From assembly GCA_016199245.1 (NCBI GenBank), contig JACQHC010000130.1, forward strand, positions 1 through 47,771: 47,771 nt of DNA, read 5' to 3'. Source of the DNA: Gemmatimonadota bacterium (GTDB taxonomy: Bacteria; Gemmatimonadota; Gemmatimonadetes; Gemmatimonadales; GWC2-71-9). The notes beneath the pieces are model-generated. The model was given only the letters and a program-made list of their open reading frames with translations, did not search any database and was not told the DNA's origin. Made by a program: the position numbers and the translations under genes. Below, piece by piece: positions 1 to 7,380 of the stretch (position 1 is the first letter of the stretch; each line of letters opens with the position of its first letter).

Positions 1-1
1 G

Positions 2-310
2 GAGGGGGAGGGGGAGGGGGAGAACGACCTCGATCTCGTTGGAGAGGAGCTTGAGGGACCTGCGGGCTCGTCCGGAACGGTGGGGTTTCTCGGCGGGCTC
101 GTGCTCGGCGCTCTTATCGGGGCAGGGATCGCGCTGCTCGTCGCGCCGGAACGCGGGTCGGAGGTGCGCCGCCGGCTCCGGCGGCGATTCCGCAAGACGC
201 GCGACGACGCCCGCCGCCGGCTGCGCCGGTTCAAGCACGACATGGAGCGGGAAGCGGCGCGCCGGCGCCGGTGGGTGGAACGCGCGGCGCGGCACGAAGA
301 GGAGAGCTAG
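2..310 (+). CDS. YtxH-like membrane protein, 5' end outside window
   Basis: The frame is open to the left edge, so the gene probably starts outside the window; 102 residues are visible. They begin with an acidic Glu-Gly repeat, then a linker, then a hydrophobic Gly-rich segment (GGLVLGALIGAGIALLVAP) typical of the single membrane helix of YtxH/gas-vesicle-like stress proteins, and end in a very Arg-rich basic tail. A GTG at 80 just before the helix is a possible internal start, but the open acidic frame upstream argues for a longer protein. The role of YtxH proteins is poorly defined (general-stress, envelope-associated). The last 4 bases overlap the convergent TPR gene. The family call rests on the helix/APERG pattern only. 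Confidence 0.6.
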   Translation, partial: EGEGEGENDLDLVGEELEGPAGSSGTVGFLGGLVLGALIGAGIALLVAPERGSEVRRRLRRRFRKTRDDARRRLRRFKHDMEREAARRRRWVERAARHEEES

Positions 311-1095
311 GGCTCGCGGATCCCGGCGAGCAGGCGCATCGCCTCCTGCTTGTGGACCGCGTCCATCACGTCGCTTTCCGGCAGCGTCAGAATCTGCTCG
401 AGCTGTTCCGCCGCGCCCTCGGTCCGGCGACGGTCGAGGTAGATCTGGGCGAGTTCCAGCCGATGAAACACGTATGCGGGTCGCAGCGCCACCGCTCGCT
501 CGAGGTGGACGGTTGCCGAATCCCACTGCGCCCGCCCCAGAAACCCACCGCCCAGAAAGAGCCTGGCGAACGTGCGCGTGAGTCCCGACAGTCGTTTCAC
601 TTCGGCGTGCCAGGCGCCGATGACGTGATGGGCGCCATCATGGTCCGGATTCAGTTCGAGCGCGCGGGCGGCCTCGTCGTAGATGAGCCGGCCGTAGCGC
701 ACGCGTTGCTTGCCTCCCCTGGTGCGCGACAGCCGGCCCAGAGCCTGGGCAAGCATGAAATGCGCGTCGGCGTCCACGGAATCAGCCGCGATGGCCCGTT
801 CGGCGTAGCGCCGCGCGAGGAGGTACAGGCTGTCGCTGGCTCGCCGGTCGGACGCCTCCGTGAGTTGCTTCGCGATGTCGATCGCGGCGCCGGCCGCCTT
901 CCAGAGGGCGAGTGCGGATGTGGAGTCAGCGGCGACGGCCGCCCGGTAGTGCTCGAGCGCCGCCCCCGGGTCGAGCAGCCGTCCCAGGCTGTCGCCCGCC
1001 GCGATGTGCTCGCCCGGCGTTTGGGCAGCCGCCGCGCCCGCAGACAGCACGAGCCACGCCGGGAACGCTCGCATTCCGAATCGCACGGTCTTCAT
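307..1095 (-). CDS. Exported TPR-repeat protein
   Basis: 262 aa with an N-terminal signal peptide (hydrophobic stretch to about residue 24, ending AAAAQ) followed by tetratricopeptide-like helical repeats through the whole mature part, for example around the ALEHYRAAVAADS, AERAIAADSVDADAHFMLA and LERAVALRPAYVFHRLELA segments. TPRs mediate protein-protein contacts; the protein is probably periplasmic, and no catalytic domain is visible. A second ATG 21 bases downstream (ending 1074) would give a shorter, more usual signal peptide. The gene is divergent from the nucleoside phosphorylase with only 17 bases between the annotated starts, so the promoters must lie inside coding sequence or the shorter start is used. 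It converges with and overlaps the YtxH-like gene. Confidence 0.75.
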   Translation of the reverse strand: MKTVRFGMRAFPAWLVLSAGAAAAQTPGEHIAAGDSLGRLLDPGAALEHYRAAVAADSTSALALWKAAGAAIDIAKQLTEASDRRASDSLYLLARRYAERAIAADSVDADAHFMLAQALGRLSRTRGGKQRVRYGRLIYDEAARALELNPDHDGAHHVIGAWHAEVKRLSGLTRTFARLFLGGGFLGRAQWDSATVHLERAVALRPAYVFHRLELAQIYLDRRRTEGAAEQLEQILTLPESDVMDAVHKQEAMRLLAGIREP

Positions 1096-1112
1096 GGCGA
1101 GGGGAGCCGCTA

Positions 1113-2444
1113 ATGTGGGCGGGGCCGTTGATCGAGCGCAAGCGAGACGGCGGAGCCCTGGCGTCAGAGGAGTGGCGAGATCTCATCGCGGCATACACGG
1201 CGGGCGACGTGCCCGACTATCAAATGTCCGCGCTCCTCATGGCGGTGTTCCTCAATGGTCTCGAGCCGGCCGAAACCGCTGCGCTGACGGGCGCGATGCT
1301 CGACTCGGGCGCCCGGCTGCGGTTCGATCACCTGCGGACCCCGTGCGTGGACAAGCACTCGACGGGCGGGGTGGGAGACAAAGTCTCCCTCGTGCTGGCG
1401 CCACTGGTCGCGAGCTGCGGCGTGGCGGTGCCCATGATCTCCGGGCGCGCGCTGGGCCACACCGGCGGCACGCTGGACAAGCTCGAGGCGATTCCGGGCT
1501 TCCGCACCGCGCTGTCGCCGGGAGAAATCCAGCGGCAGGTCGAGTCACTGGCGTGCGCCATGATCGGCCAGAGCGCCGATATCGCCCCGGCGGACCGCAA
1601 GCTGTACGCGCTGCGGGACGCAACATCCACGGTGGAGAGCGTGCCGTTGATCGCGGCGAGCATCATGTCCAAGAAGCTGGCCGAGGGCATTTCCGGGCTG
1701 GTGCTCGATATCAAGCGGGGCAGCGGCGCGTTCTTGCCCGATCTCGAGACCGGGCTGGAACTGGCCCGCACCATGATCCAGCTCGGCGAGGACCACGGCT
1801 GTCGCACCGTGGCGCTCCTCACGGCCATGGACCGGCCGCTGGGGAACGCCTGCGGGGTCGCGCTCGAGACCGAGGAGGCCATCGCCGGGTTGCGTGGCGA
1901 GGCGCCCGCCGATCTCATGGAGGTCACGTACGCCCTGGGCGTGGAAATGCTCCTGCTGGGCGGCGCCGCGCGGACGCCTGGGGAGGCGCGAGCGTCGCTG
2001 GAGCGGGCCGTCCGGGCAGGGAAGGCGGCGGACAAGTTCCGCTCGGTCGTCGCTGCCCAGGGCGGGAACCCCGCGGTGCTGGACGATCCCGGGCTCCTGC
2101 CCCAGGCCCCGGAAGTCGCGACCTACGCGGCGCCCCGGGCCGGTTTCGTGGCGGGCATCGAGCCACGCGTCCTGGGGAAGGCGATCGTGGAAATGGGTGG
2201 CGGCCGCCGCACGATGGACGATGCGATCAATCCCGCCGTGGGGTTCGTGGTGGCGACCCGCCCGGGCGACACCGTTGAAGCCGGCCAGCCGCTCGCGTCC
2301 ATCTACGCCGCAAATGCCCAGGGGATACGGGTGGGGATCGCTGCGCTGAATCGCGCGATACGGATTGTCTCAGAGACGCCACCGCCCGGCCTCCCGCTCA
2401 TCTCCCATCGGGTGACGAGGGAGGGGGTGGAGACGGTCGCGTGA
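1113..2444 (+). CDS. deoA: Pyrimidine-nucleoside / thymidine phosphorylase
   Basis: 443 aa, full length for the family. It catalyses phosphorolysis of thymidine, deoxyuridine or uridine to base and (deoxy)ribose-1-phosphate in cytosolic nucleoside salvage. Visible motifs: N-terminal helical domain with IERKRDGG and YTAGDVPDYQMSALLMA, the phosphate-binding loop DKHSTGGVGDKVSL, and the family signature SGRALGHTGGTLDKLEAIPG, followed by the DIAPADRKLYALRDATSTVES segment and a C-terminal alpha/beta domain with the GRR and PGDTVEAGQPLASIYA region. The start at ATG 1113 fits the family's N-terminus, which begins a few residues before the KRDG motif. Whether the substrate preference is thymidine-only (deoA) or broad (pdp) cannot be read here, so the symbol is provisional. 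Confidence 0.93.
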   Translation: MWAGPLIERKRDGGALASEEWRDLIAAYTAGDVPDYQMSALLMAVFLNGLEPAETAALTGAMLDSGARLRFDHLRTPCVDKHSTGGVGDKVSLVLAPLVASCGVAVPMISGRALGHTGGTLDKLEAIPGFRTALSPGEIQRQVESLACAMIGQSADIAPADRKLYALRDATSTVESVPLIAASIMSKKLAEGISGLVLDIKRGSGAFLPDLETGLELARTMIQLGEDHGCRTVALLTAMDRPLGNACGVALETEEAIAGLRGEAPADLMEVTYALGVEMLLLGGAARTPGEARASLERAVRAGKAADKFRSVVAAQGGNPAVLDDPGLLPQAPEVATYAAPRAGFVAGIEPRVLGKAIVEMGGGRRTMDDAINPAVGFVVATRPGDTVEAGQPLASIYAANAQGIRVGIAALNRAIRIVSETPPPGLPLISHRVTREGVETVA

Positions 2445-2484
2445 ATTGTAGATCTATGATTGCAGATCATGTGATGAGACTGTC

Positions 2485-2560
2485 ACCGCGGAGACCGAGG
2501 AGATCGCAGAGACCTTGGTACGGTAGCTACACCTTTTTCATCTCTGCGTCCTCTGCGGTT
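2485..2560. repeat. ACCGCAGAG-family inverted repeat, copy 1
   Basis: The left arm at 2485-2511 is made of ACCGCGGAG/ATCGCAGAG units; the right arm at 2542-2560 (CTCTGCGTCCTCTGCGGTT) is their reverse complement. A spacer of about 30 bases separates them, so the transcript could fold into a long hairpin. The same units occur at 3430-3502 and, as one arm, at 19958-19986. The right arm also forms the last codons of arsC. Possible roles are a small non-autonomous mobile repeat or a bidirectional transcript end; neither is shown. Confidence 0.75.
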
Positions 2561-2981
2561 GATCTGCCATGGTCTTCCAGAAGGCGGCGATCCGACTACC
2601 GAGCTCATCCCGTACCGTCCTGAACGCCGCGAGCCGCTCTTCCTCCGTCCCCGTGAATCCCGCGGGGTCCGGCAGCGGCCAGTGCAGCTTCCTGCCGATG
2701 CCCGGCGCCACCGGGCAGACTTCCTCGGCGCACAGCGTGATCACGACGTCCGCGCTCGCGTAGGGAACGTCGTCCAGGCCTTTCGAGCGGTGATGGGAGA
2801 TGTCGATACCGATCTCCCGCAGGGCTGCCACGGCCAGGGGGTTGAGCGTTCCCGGGTGCGACCCCGCGCTCATGACGGACCATCCGTGAGGCACGTGGAC
2901 GCGCGCGAGGCCTTCCGCCATCTGACTGCGGGCCGAGTTTGCGACGCAGAGGAACAGGAGCGTGCGGTGGTCGCGGCTCAC
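2538..2981 (-). CDS. arsC: Arsenate reductase, thioredoxin-type / low-MW phosphatase fold
   Basis: 147 aa. It reduces arsenate to arsenite in the cytosol using a cysteine relay recycled by thioredoxin. The P-loop CX5R is C12-VANSA-R18, followed by SQMAEG; the two relay cysteines are in ITLCAEEVCPV (C84 and C89); the WPLPDPAGF segment is typical of the family. The start chosen is the GTG at 2981, which overlaps the stop of the upstream GroES-like gene (GTGA), implying translational coupling. The C-terminal residues QPQRTQR and the stop are encoded by one arm of the neighbouring ACCGCAGAG repeat, so the tail appears to have been acquired from the repeat. No arsR or arsB lies nearby, and a low-MW tyrosine phosphatase role cannot be fully excluded. 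Confidence 0.88.
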   Translation of the reverse strand: MSRDHRTLLFLCVANSARSQMAEGLARVHVPHGWSVMSAGSHPGTLNPLAVAALREIGIDISHHRSKGLDDVPYASADVVITLCAEEVCPVAPGIGRKLHWPLPDPAGFTGTEEERLAAFRTVRDELGSRIAAFWKTMADQPQRTQR

Positions 2982-3358
2982 AGCTTGTCGAGGATGTCCT
3001 TGCTGCCGCGCACGAGCACGAGAATCGCGGCCTGCGGCACGACGAGGTAGCGCTTGCCTTCGAAGGTGATTTCCACGGCCGCCTTGCGGAAGAACAGGGC
3101 GTAGTCTCCCGGGTGGGCCTGCATGGGGACGTAGCGGGTCTCGCGCGCCTGGATCTTCCACGGCTCGTCGTCGAGCTGGGCCGGCTCGGGAAACGGGGTG
3201 CCGGGACCGGTGGCGATGATGCGGCCGCTCTGAACGGCCTGGTGATCCATCGCCGTGGGGGGGAGGTACAGGCCGACGGTCGTGCGTTCTTCGCCTTCTT
3301 CCGGGGCGATCAGCACGCGGTCGCCCACGACGACCAGCCGCTTGGATGGGTCGGCCAT
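2978..3358 (-). CDS. GroES-like co-chaperonin, long form
   Basis: 126 aa, about 30 residues longer than canonical GroES. The N-terminus (RLVVVGDRVLIAPEEGEERTTVGLYLP) has the Cpn10 beta-barrel start and mobile-loop pattern, and the C-terminus (DYALFFRKAAVEITFEGKRYLVVP) matches the family's GD-vlf-k----ei---g-eyliv core. An insertion at about residues 55-80 (PAQLDDEPWKIQARETRYVPM) separates them. There is no groEL partner in the window; the gene is instead coupled to arsC. It may be a specialised co-chaperone that works with a GroEL encoded elsewhere. The start ATG at 3358 precedes MADPSKRLVVVGD. An ACCGCAGAG repeat lies just upstream. Confidence 0.82.
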   Translation of the reverse strand: MADPSKRLVVVGDRVLIAPEEGEERTTVGLYLPPTAMDHQAVQSGRIIATGPGTPFPEPAQLDDEPWKIQARETRYVPMQAHPGDYALFFRKAAVEITFEGKRYLVVPQAAILVLVRGSKDILDKL

Positions 3359-3429
3359 GAACGGAATGATAGGGGTGTGGAGCGGGCGGCGCGAACTGGT
3401 ACGGGAGGCCAGAAGCTCGGTAGAAGTGG

Positions 3430-3502
3430 TTCACCGCAGAGCACGCAGAGACCGCGGAGGTGAATCGTGGTACTCTGCGATCTCGGCGAACTCTGCGGTG
3501 AA
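3430..3502. repeat. ACCGCAGAG-family inverted repeat, copy 2
   Basis: The left arm at 3430-3460 begins TTCACCGCAGAG and contains ACGCAGAG and ACCGCGGAGG units; the right arm at 3472-3502 ends CTCTGCGGTGAA, its reverse complement. The spacer is about 11 bases. It lies between the S9 peptidase stop and the GroES-like start, both on the minus strand. Confidence 0.75.
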
Positions 3503-3532
3503 ATACGAGCTGTGTTGCCGCACTTGTCTTCT

Positions 3533-5590
3533 CTACCGGCTTTCCCCCGAGCTCACCCGCGGCTGGTCCTTCTTGGCCCACCGCTCGAACCAGCTGCGGA
3601 GATAGAGCTGGGTCCGCAGGAAGTTGGATGGCTTGCTCGTGGTGCCGTGCCACTCGTCCTTGAACCGAACCATGGCCGTGGGGACTTTCCGCACCTTGAG
3701 CGCCTCGTAGAACTCCTCGGTCTGCGGGATCGGGGTCCGCAGGTCCAGTTCACCCGTCATCAACATGGTGGGTGTCGTCACGTTGCCCACGTACATGAGC
3801 GGCGAGCGGCGCAGGTGCTCCGATGGATCGTCCCACGGTAATTTCGCGAAGTTGCGGTACCAGGACGGGCCGTCCGTCGTGCCGACGAACGAGAGCCAGT
3901 TGATCACCGGACAGTTGGACGAGGCGGCCGTGAAGCGATTGGTGTGGCCCACGATCCAGGCCGTGAGCACACCGCCCCCCGAGCAGCCGTACACGAAGAG
4001 ATTGCGCTCGTCGACGTACCCGCGACGGATCACTTCGTCCACCCCGGCCATCAGGTCGTCGAAGTCCTTGCTGGGGTAGGCGTACTTGATGGCGTTGCCG
4101 AACGCGCTGCCGTAGCCTGTGCTGCCGCGCGGGTTGGTGTAGAGCACCACGTAGCCGTTGGCCGCGTGTTCCTGCCAGCTGAAATTGAACGCCCCGTTGT
4201 ACATGCCGTGCGGGCCACCATGGATGGTGAGGATCAGCGGGTACTTCCTGGACGCGTCGAAGTCCGGCGGCTTCACGACCCAGCCCTGGATGCGGTAGTT
4301 GTCCGCCGACGTGTACCAGATCTCCTCCACGGCGCCGAGCGTCTTGCCGGCCAGCACGTCCGCGTTCACGTCCGTGAGCCGGGCGAATTGCGGCCGTTTG
4401 ACGTCGAACGACACGATGTCCCCCGGCTCGTGGGCGGCGGCGAGCGTACCCGCGGCGATTCCGCGGGTGGTCATGCTGGAGAGGCCCAGCATGTGCTTGC
4501 CTTCGGTGAGCTTGCGCGCCGGCCCCGCCAGCGGGGCGAAGTAGAGGTTGGCATAGCCCTGGTCTTCCGCCGTGAAGTAGACGCCGCTGTTGTCCGGGGC
4601 CCAGGTGACGCTCTGGGGCGAGCGATCCAACCCGGCGGCGATTTCGCGCGGGGCTGAGCCATCGGCGCTCATGACGTAGAGCCGGTTGGCGATGTAGGTG
4701 TCGTCAGTCCAGTCGTACCCGGTATACGCCACGAGTCTCCCGTCGGGCGACACAGTCGGATTGCCATCAGGGCCCTTGCGGGTGGTGAGCGGCAGGATCT
4801 CGCCGGTCGCCACGGTGAACTGGTAGACCTCGGACTCCCGCCAGGCATACTCGGCGTCGTCCGTGCGCAGCCCGGAGAACAGAATGCGCGCACCGTCGGG
4901 CGTCCACGCGGGATCGCCGTGGTTCCAGTCGCCGTCGGTGAGCTGTCGCGGCGTGCCGCCGGTGGCGGGCACGACGAATACGTGCCGGTATCCGTCGTCC
5001 GTAAATCCCTGGCGATCCTGCCGGTAGTCGAGTCGGGTCACGATTCTCGGGTCGGCGGTCCACTTGGCGCCCTCCGGCCGCGACGGGAGCCTGATGCTCC
5101 AGCGCTCCTCTTTCGGGACCAGCATGGTGAAGGCGATGCTCTTGCCGTCCGGCGCCCAGGCGAGGCCACCGGGACTCTTTTCTACCCGCGTGATCTGCGT
5201 GACCGCGCCCTCGGCGTCCATCCATCGAACGAAGATCTGGGAGCCGCGGGGCTCGCCCTCGGCGAGGAACGCGATGCGGGTGCCGTCGGGCGACCAGCGC
5301 GGCGAGGAGCCATTCACCAGCTTGCGCTGCCGGGAGCCGTCGGCGTTCATGATCCAGATGGATGATTCCCAGCGATCGTTGACTTTGTCTATCCAGCGGC
5401 GCGCGAACAGGATCTGCGAGCCGTCCGGGGACACTTGCGGGTCCTGCACTTGCTCCCACTCGAGGTAGAGGTCGAGCGAGAGGCGGTCGGAGCGTTCCTG
5501 CGAGAAGACAGGGGGCGAGCGGAAGACGACCAGCAAGGCGACAGAAAGGCCGACAAGACGGGTGACCGGGTTGATCGGGACGTGGCGCAT
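3533..5590 (-). CDS. S9 family prolyl-oligopeptidase-like peptidase, exported
   Basis: 685 aa. A signal peptide (about residues 1-30, ending VFSQ) is followed by a WD40/TolB-like beta-propeller with repeated SPDGSQILF, SPRWSPDGTRIAF, LAWAPDGKSIAF and PAWTPDGARILF motifs (about residues 45-400) and a C-terminal alpha/beta-hydrolase domain. The catalytic triad is Ser537 in YGCSGGG, Asp616 in GELDLRTP and His648 in DEWHGT. The HGGPHGMYNGAFNF segment is the usual oxyanion region. These enzymes remove dipeptides or acyl-amino acids from short peptides, here probably in the periplasm. There is no operon partner; downstream is a repeat and the groES-arsC pair, and about 260 bases upstream lead to the divergent MntA/HepT pair. 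Confidence 0.93.
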   Translation of the reverse strand: MRHVPINPVTRLVGLSVALLVVFRSPPVFSQERSDRLSLDLYLEWEQVQDPQVSPDGSQILFARRWIDKVNDRWESSIWIMNADGSRQRKLVNGSSPRWSPDGTRIAFLAEGEPRGSQIFVRWMDAEGAVTQITRVEKSPGGLAWAPDGKSIAFTMLVPKEERWSIRLPSRPEGAKWTADPRIVTRLDYRQDRQGFTDDGYRHVFVVPATGGTPRQLTDGDWNHGDPAWTPDGARILFSGLRTDDAEYAWRESEVYQFTVATGEILPLTTRKGPDGNPTVSPDGRLVAYTGYDWTDDTYIANRLYVMSADGSAPREIAAGLDRSPQSVTWAPDNSGVYFTAEDQGYANLYFAPLAGPARKLTEGKHMLGLSSMTTRGIAAGTLAAAHEPGDIVSFDVKRPQFARLTDVNADVLAGKTLGAVEEIWYTSADNYRIQGWVVKPPDFDASRKYPLILTIHGGPHGMYNGAFNFSWQEHAANGYVVLYTNPRGSTGYGSAFGNAIKYAYPSKDFDDLMAGVDEVIRRGYVDERNLFVYGCSGGGVLTAWIVGHTNRFTAASSNCPVINWLSFVGTTDGPSWYRNFAKLPWDDPSEHLRRSPLMYVGNVTTPTMLMTGELDLRTPIPQTEEFYEALKVRKVPTAMVRFKDEWHGTTSKPSNFLRTQLYLRSWFERWAKKDQPRVSSGESR

Positions 5591-5854
5591 CGGGGGCTCC
5601 TGAAGCGGTTACGCATCGAAGTTGGCGCGAGGTCCGGTGAGGCGCCAGGCAGGCGGCTGACGAGCCGGCGCTGCCAGGCCTAGCCCCGCGAGTCCGAACC
5701 GCGCGACGGGGGCGCTCGTTGCCTCGAAGGGCAGTATCAGGGGATTCTGGCGGGAGTCACTGGCGCCCTCGGGCGGCTGCGCCAAGATTACCGAAGGTGG
5801 CGCAGGTGCGGACGAGGGGTTCAAAGCTTGGATCATCGAACGGGAGCTGGACTC

Positions 5855-6154
5855 ATGGCGAGCATTGCGATCGAGATTGACCGGCGGCGGCTGGCTGAGT
5901 TCTGTGCACGCCATCACATCCGGCGACTGGCGCTCTTTGGCTCCGTTCTGCGCGGAGACTTCGGCCCTGGGAGCGACGTAGACGTGCTGGTGGAGTTCGC
6001 GCCGGGCCACACGCCGGGGTTTGCCTTCTTTGCAATCCAGGAGGAGTTGTCACAGCTCATCGGCCGGCCGGTGGAGCTTCACACGCCCGGCTTCTTGAGC
6101 CCCCACTTCCGCGAACAGGTTCGCGCCGAGGCAGAAGTCCTGTATGCCGCCTGA
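5855..6154 (+). CDS. mntA: MntA-type minimal nucleotidyltransferase, antitoxin
   Basis: 99 aa. The polymerase-beta-type nucleotidyltransferase motif GSVLRGDFGPGSDVDVLVEF (GSX10DXD) is intact. Proteins of this family pair with HepT; in the studied pair MntA neutralises HepT by adding AMP to its active-site tyrosine. The ATG at 5855 is chosen over the TTG at 5828 because it has a GGGAG element 8-10 bases upstream and gives the usual N-terminus. The reading frame overlaps the HepT gene by 11 bases. Upstream, 5591-5854 contains no gene I can recognise. Confidence 0.88.
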   Translation: MASIAIEIDRRRLAEFCARHHIRRLALFGSVLRGDFGPGSDVDVLVEFAPGHTPGFAFFAIQEELSQLIGRPVELHTPGFLSPHFREQVRAEAEVLYAA

Positions 6155-6482
6155 CGAGGTGTGGCTGCGCCACATGCTCGATGCGGCTCGCAAGGTCATC
6201 ACTTTCAGTCATGGCAGGTCGCGGACCGATCTGGAATCGGACGAACAGCTCGCGCTCGCCATCGTCCGCCTCCTTGAAATCGTCGGTGAGGCCGCGAAGC
6301 AGGTCTCGGCCGGCAGCCGGACGGCTCATCCAGAGATTCCCTGGCGCGAGATCGCCGGCACGCGTGATCGGCTGATACACGGCTACTTCGATGTGGACCT
6401 CGATGTCGTGTGGTCCATCGTGACACGCGATATGCCGGGGCTAGTCGCATCGGTGGAATCCATCCTGCGGCCCAATCCCTGA
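6144..6482 (+). CDS. hepT: HepT-type HEPN ribonuclease toxin (DUF86)
   Basis: 112 aa, all-helical. The HEPN active-site motif RX4HXY is present as RDRLIHGY near residue 75, preceded by LLEIVGEAAKQVS and IPWREIAGTRD, the standard DUF86 pattern. Family members cleave RNA and are silenced by the adjacent MntA. The start overlaps the mntA stop by 11 bases, which supports coupled translation. The gene is intact, so the pair is probably functional. A second pair of the same type is at 37420-38053. Confidence 0.9.
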   Translation: MPPDEVWLRHMLDAARKVITFSHGRSRTDLESDEQLALAIVRLLEIVGEAAKQVSAGSRTAHPEIPWREIAGTRDRLIHGYFDVDLDVVWSIVTRDMPGLVASVESILRPNP

Positions 6483-6509
6483 TTTGCCGGGCCCCTCGCG
6501 CGGCCGTTG

Positions 6510-7103
6510 TCACAACACCACCGTGACGGTACGAGTCGGCTGCCCGGCGCCCGCTTTGTTCACCGCGATCACCCGCAAGTCGAACTCGATTCCGCGCGGC
6601 TGATCGGCGAGCAGGCAGTCGTTGTCCACGGCCGTGGCGACGTCTTCCCACGCGCCGCCCGGCTTCCGGCGTTGCACTGTGTAGGACGCCACTGGTCCCC
6701 CCTCCGCCGGCGGCCGCCATGCGAGCACTACCGAGGTATCGGTCTGGGCCGCGACCGAGAGGTCGCGCACCTCGCCCGGGGACTCCGCGTCGGTGGCGCC
6801 GGGCCTGCCGCCCCAGCCGAGGCCGGAGAGCCGCTCCGGCTGGCCGCGCACGTCGACCTCGGTGTACCACAGGTTGGCCCGCATGACATCCTTCAGGGCC
6901 ACGAGCGTCTGGTCCTTGGCCGCATGCTCCTGGCGCAACGCCGCGTCCGCGGCGGCGGCAGCAGCGATGGCGGCGGTGACCCGTTCGATCAGGGCGCGCA
7001 GCTCCGCGGCCGACACGGGCGGGTCGGGAAAGTCAATGTCTTTCGGTCGCGTAAGTACGTCCGACTCGTGTGGCAGACGACAATTTTCGACAGTGAAACT
7101 CAC
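6510..7103 (-). CDS. Fibronectin type III domain protein
   Basis: 197 aa, GTG start. Residues about 30-70 form an Ala-rich helical segment, probably coiled coil; residues about 110-197 form one fibronectin-III domain (PGEVRDLSVAAQTDTSVVLAW, GGPVASYTVQRRK, FDLRVIAVNKAGAG). No signal peptide or membrane segment is visible, so a cytosolic location is likely, which is unusual for an Fn3 protein. The section LWYTEVDVRGQPERLSGLGWGG between the two parts is not something I can assign. It converges with HepT (27-base gap) and lies just upstream of the attC cluster; it could belong to a preceding integron cassette in reverse orientation, but that is not shown. Confidence 0.65.
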   Translation of the reverse strand: MSFTVENCRLPHESDVLTRPKDIDFPDPPVSAAELRALIERVTAAIAAAAAADAALRQEHAAKDQTLVALKDVMRANLWYTEVDVRGQPERLSGLGWGGRPGATDAESPGEVRDLSVAAQTDTSVVLAWRPPAEGGPVASYTVQRRKPGGAWEDVATAVDNDCLLADQPRGIEFDLRVIAVNKAGAGQPTRTVTVVL

Positions 7104-7201
7104 AACTCGGCAATCCCGCTGAGTCTCAGCCGCGGCGTTCGCTGGTTGTACGGTGATATGGTGCCTTCGCCATGACCAGGCCAGGCGGGTGCAACATTGC
7201 G

Positions 7202-7301
7202 GCCCAACACGCCGCTGTAGACCGACGAGCGGCGCGTATCGAGCCAGCCTATTTCCACATGGCTCTCGCGCCGCTCGCGGCTGCGCGGCAGCCCGTTATG
7301 C
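7202..7301 (+). other. attC-like site A (integron recombination site)
   Basis: Imperfect palindrome of about 100 bases. The R'' box is GCCCAAC (7202-7208), the R' box GTTATGC (7295-7301), and the inner arms include GAGCGGCGCG against CGCGCCGCTC. Cutting would fall between G and TTATGC. The TTATGC that would begin the next cassette is exactly complementary to that cassette's own R'' box (GCATAAC at 7972), the relation expected of a real cassette. Confidence 0.65.
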
Positions 7302-7343
7302 TGCCCCCCGACATCGCAGCCTCCCGTGCCGAAGCCCTAGCCC

Positions 7344-7371
7344 TTGACCAGCGCGTATATCGTCGTAGTAT
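7344..7371 (+). promoter_or_regulatory. Putative promoter of the brnT-brnA cassette
   Basis: TTGACC (7344-7349) and TAGTAT (7366-7371) are separated by 16 bases, just upstream of the brnT ATG at 7381. The near-palindromic GTATAT/GTATAC around 7355-7373 could be the autoregulatory operator. A promoter inside the cassette is usual for toxin-antitoxin cassettes. Assigned by eye. Confidence 0.4.
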
Positions 7372-7380
7372 ACATGATCC

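Noticed and set aside
2449-2476. ATGAT / ATCAT small palindrome after deoA as a terminator
   Set aside because: The stem is only 5 AT-rich base pairs with no U-tract.
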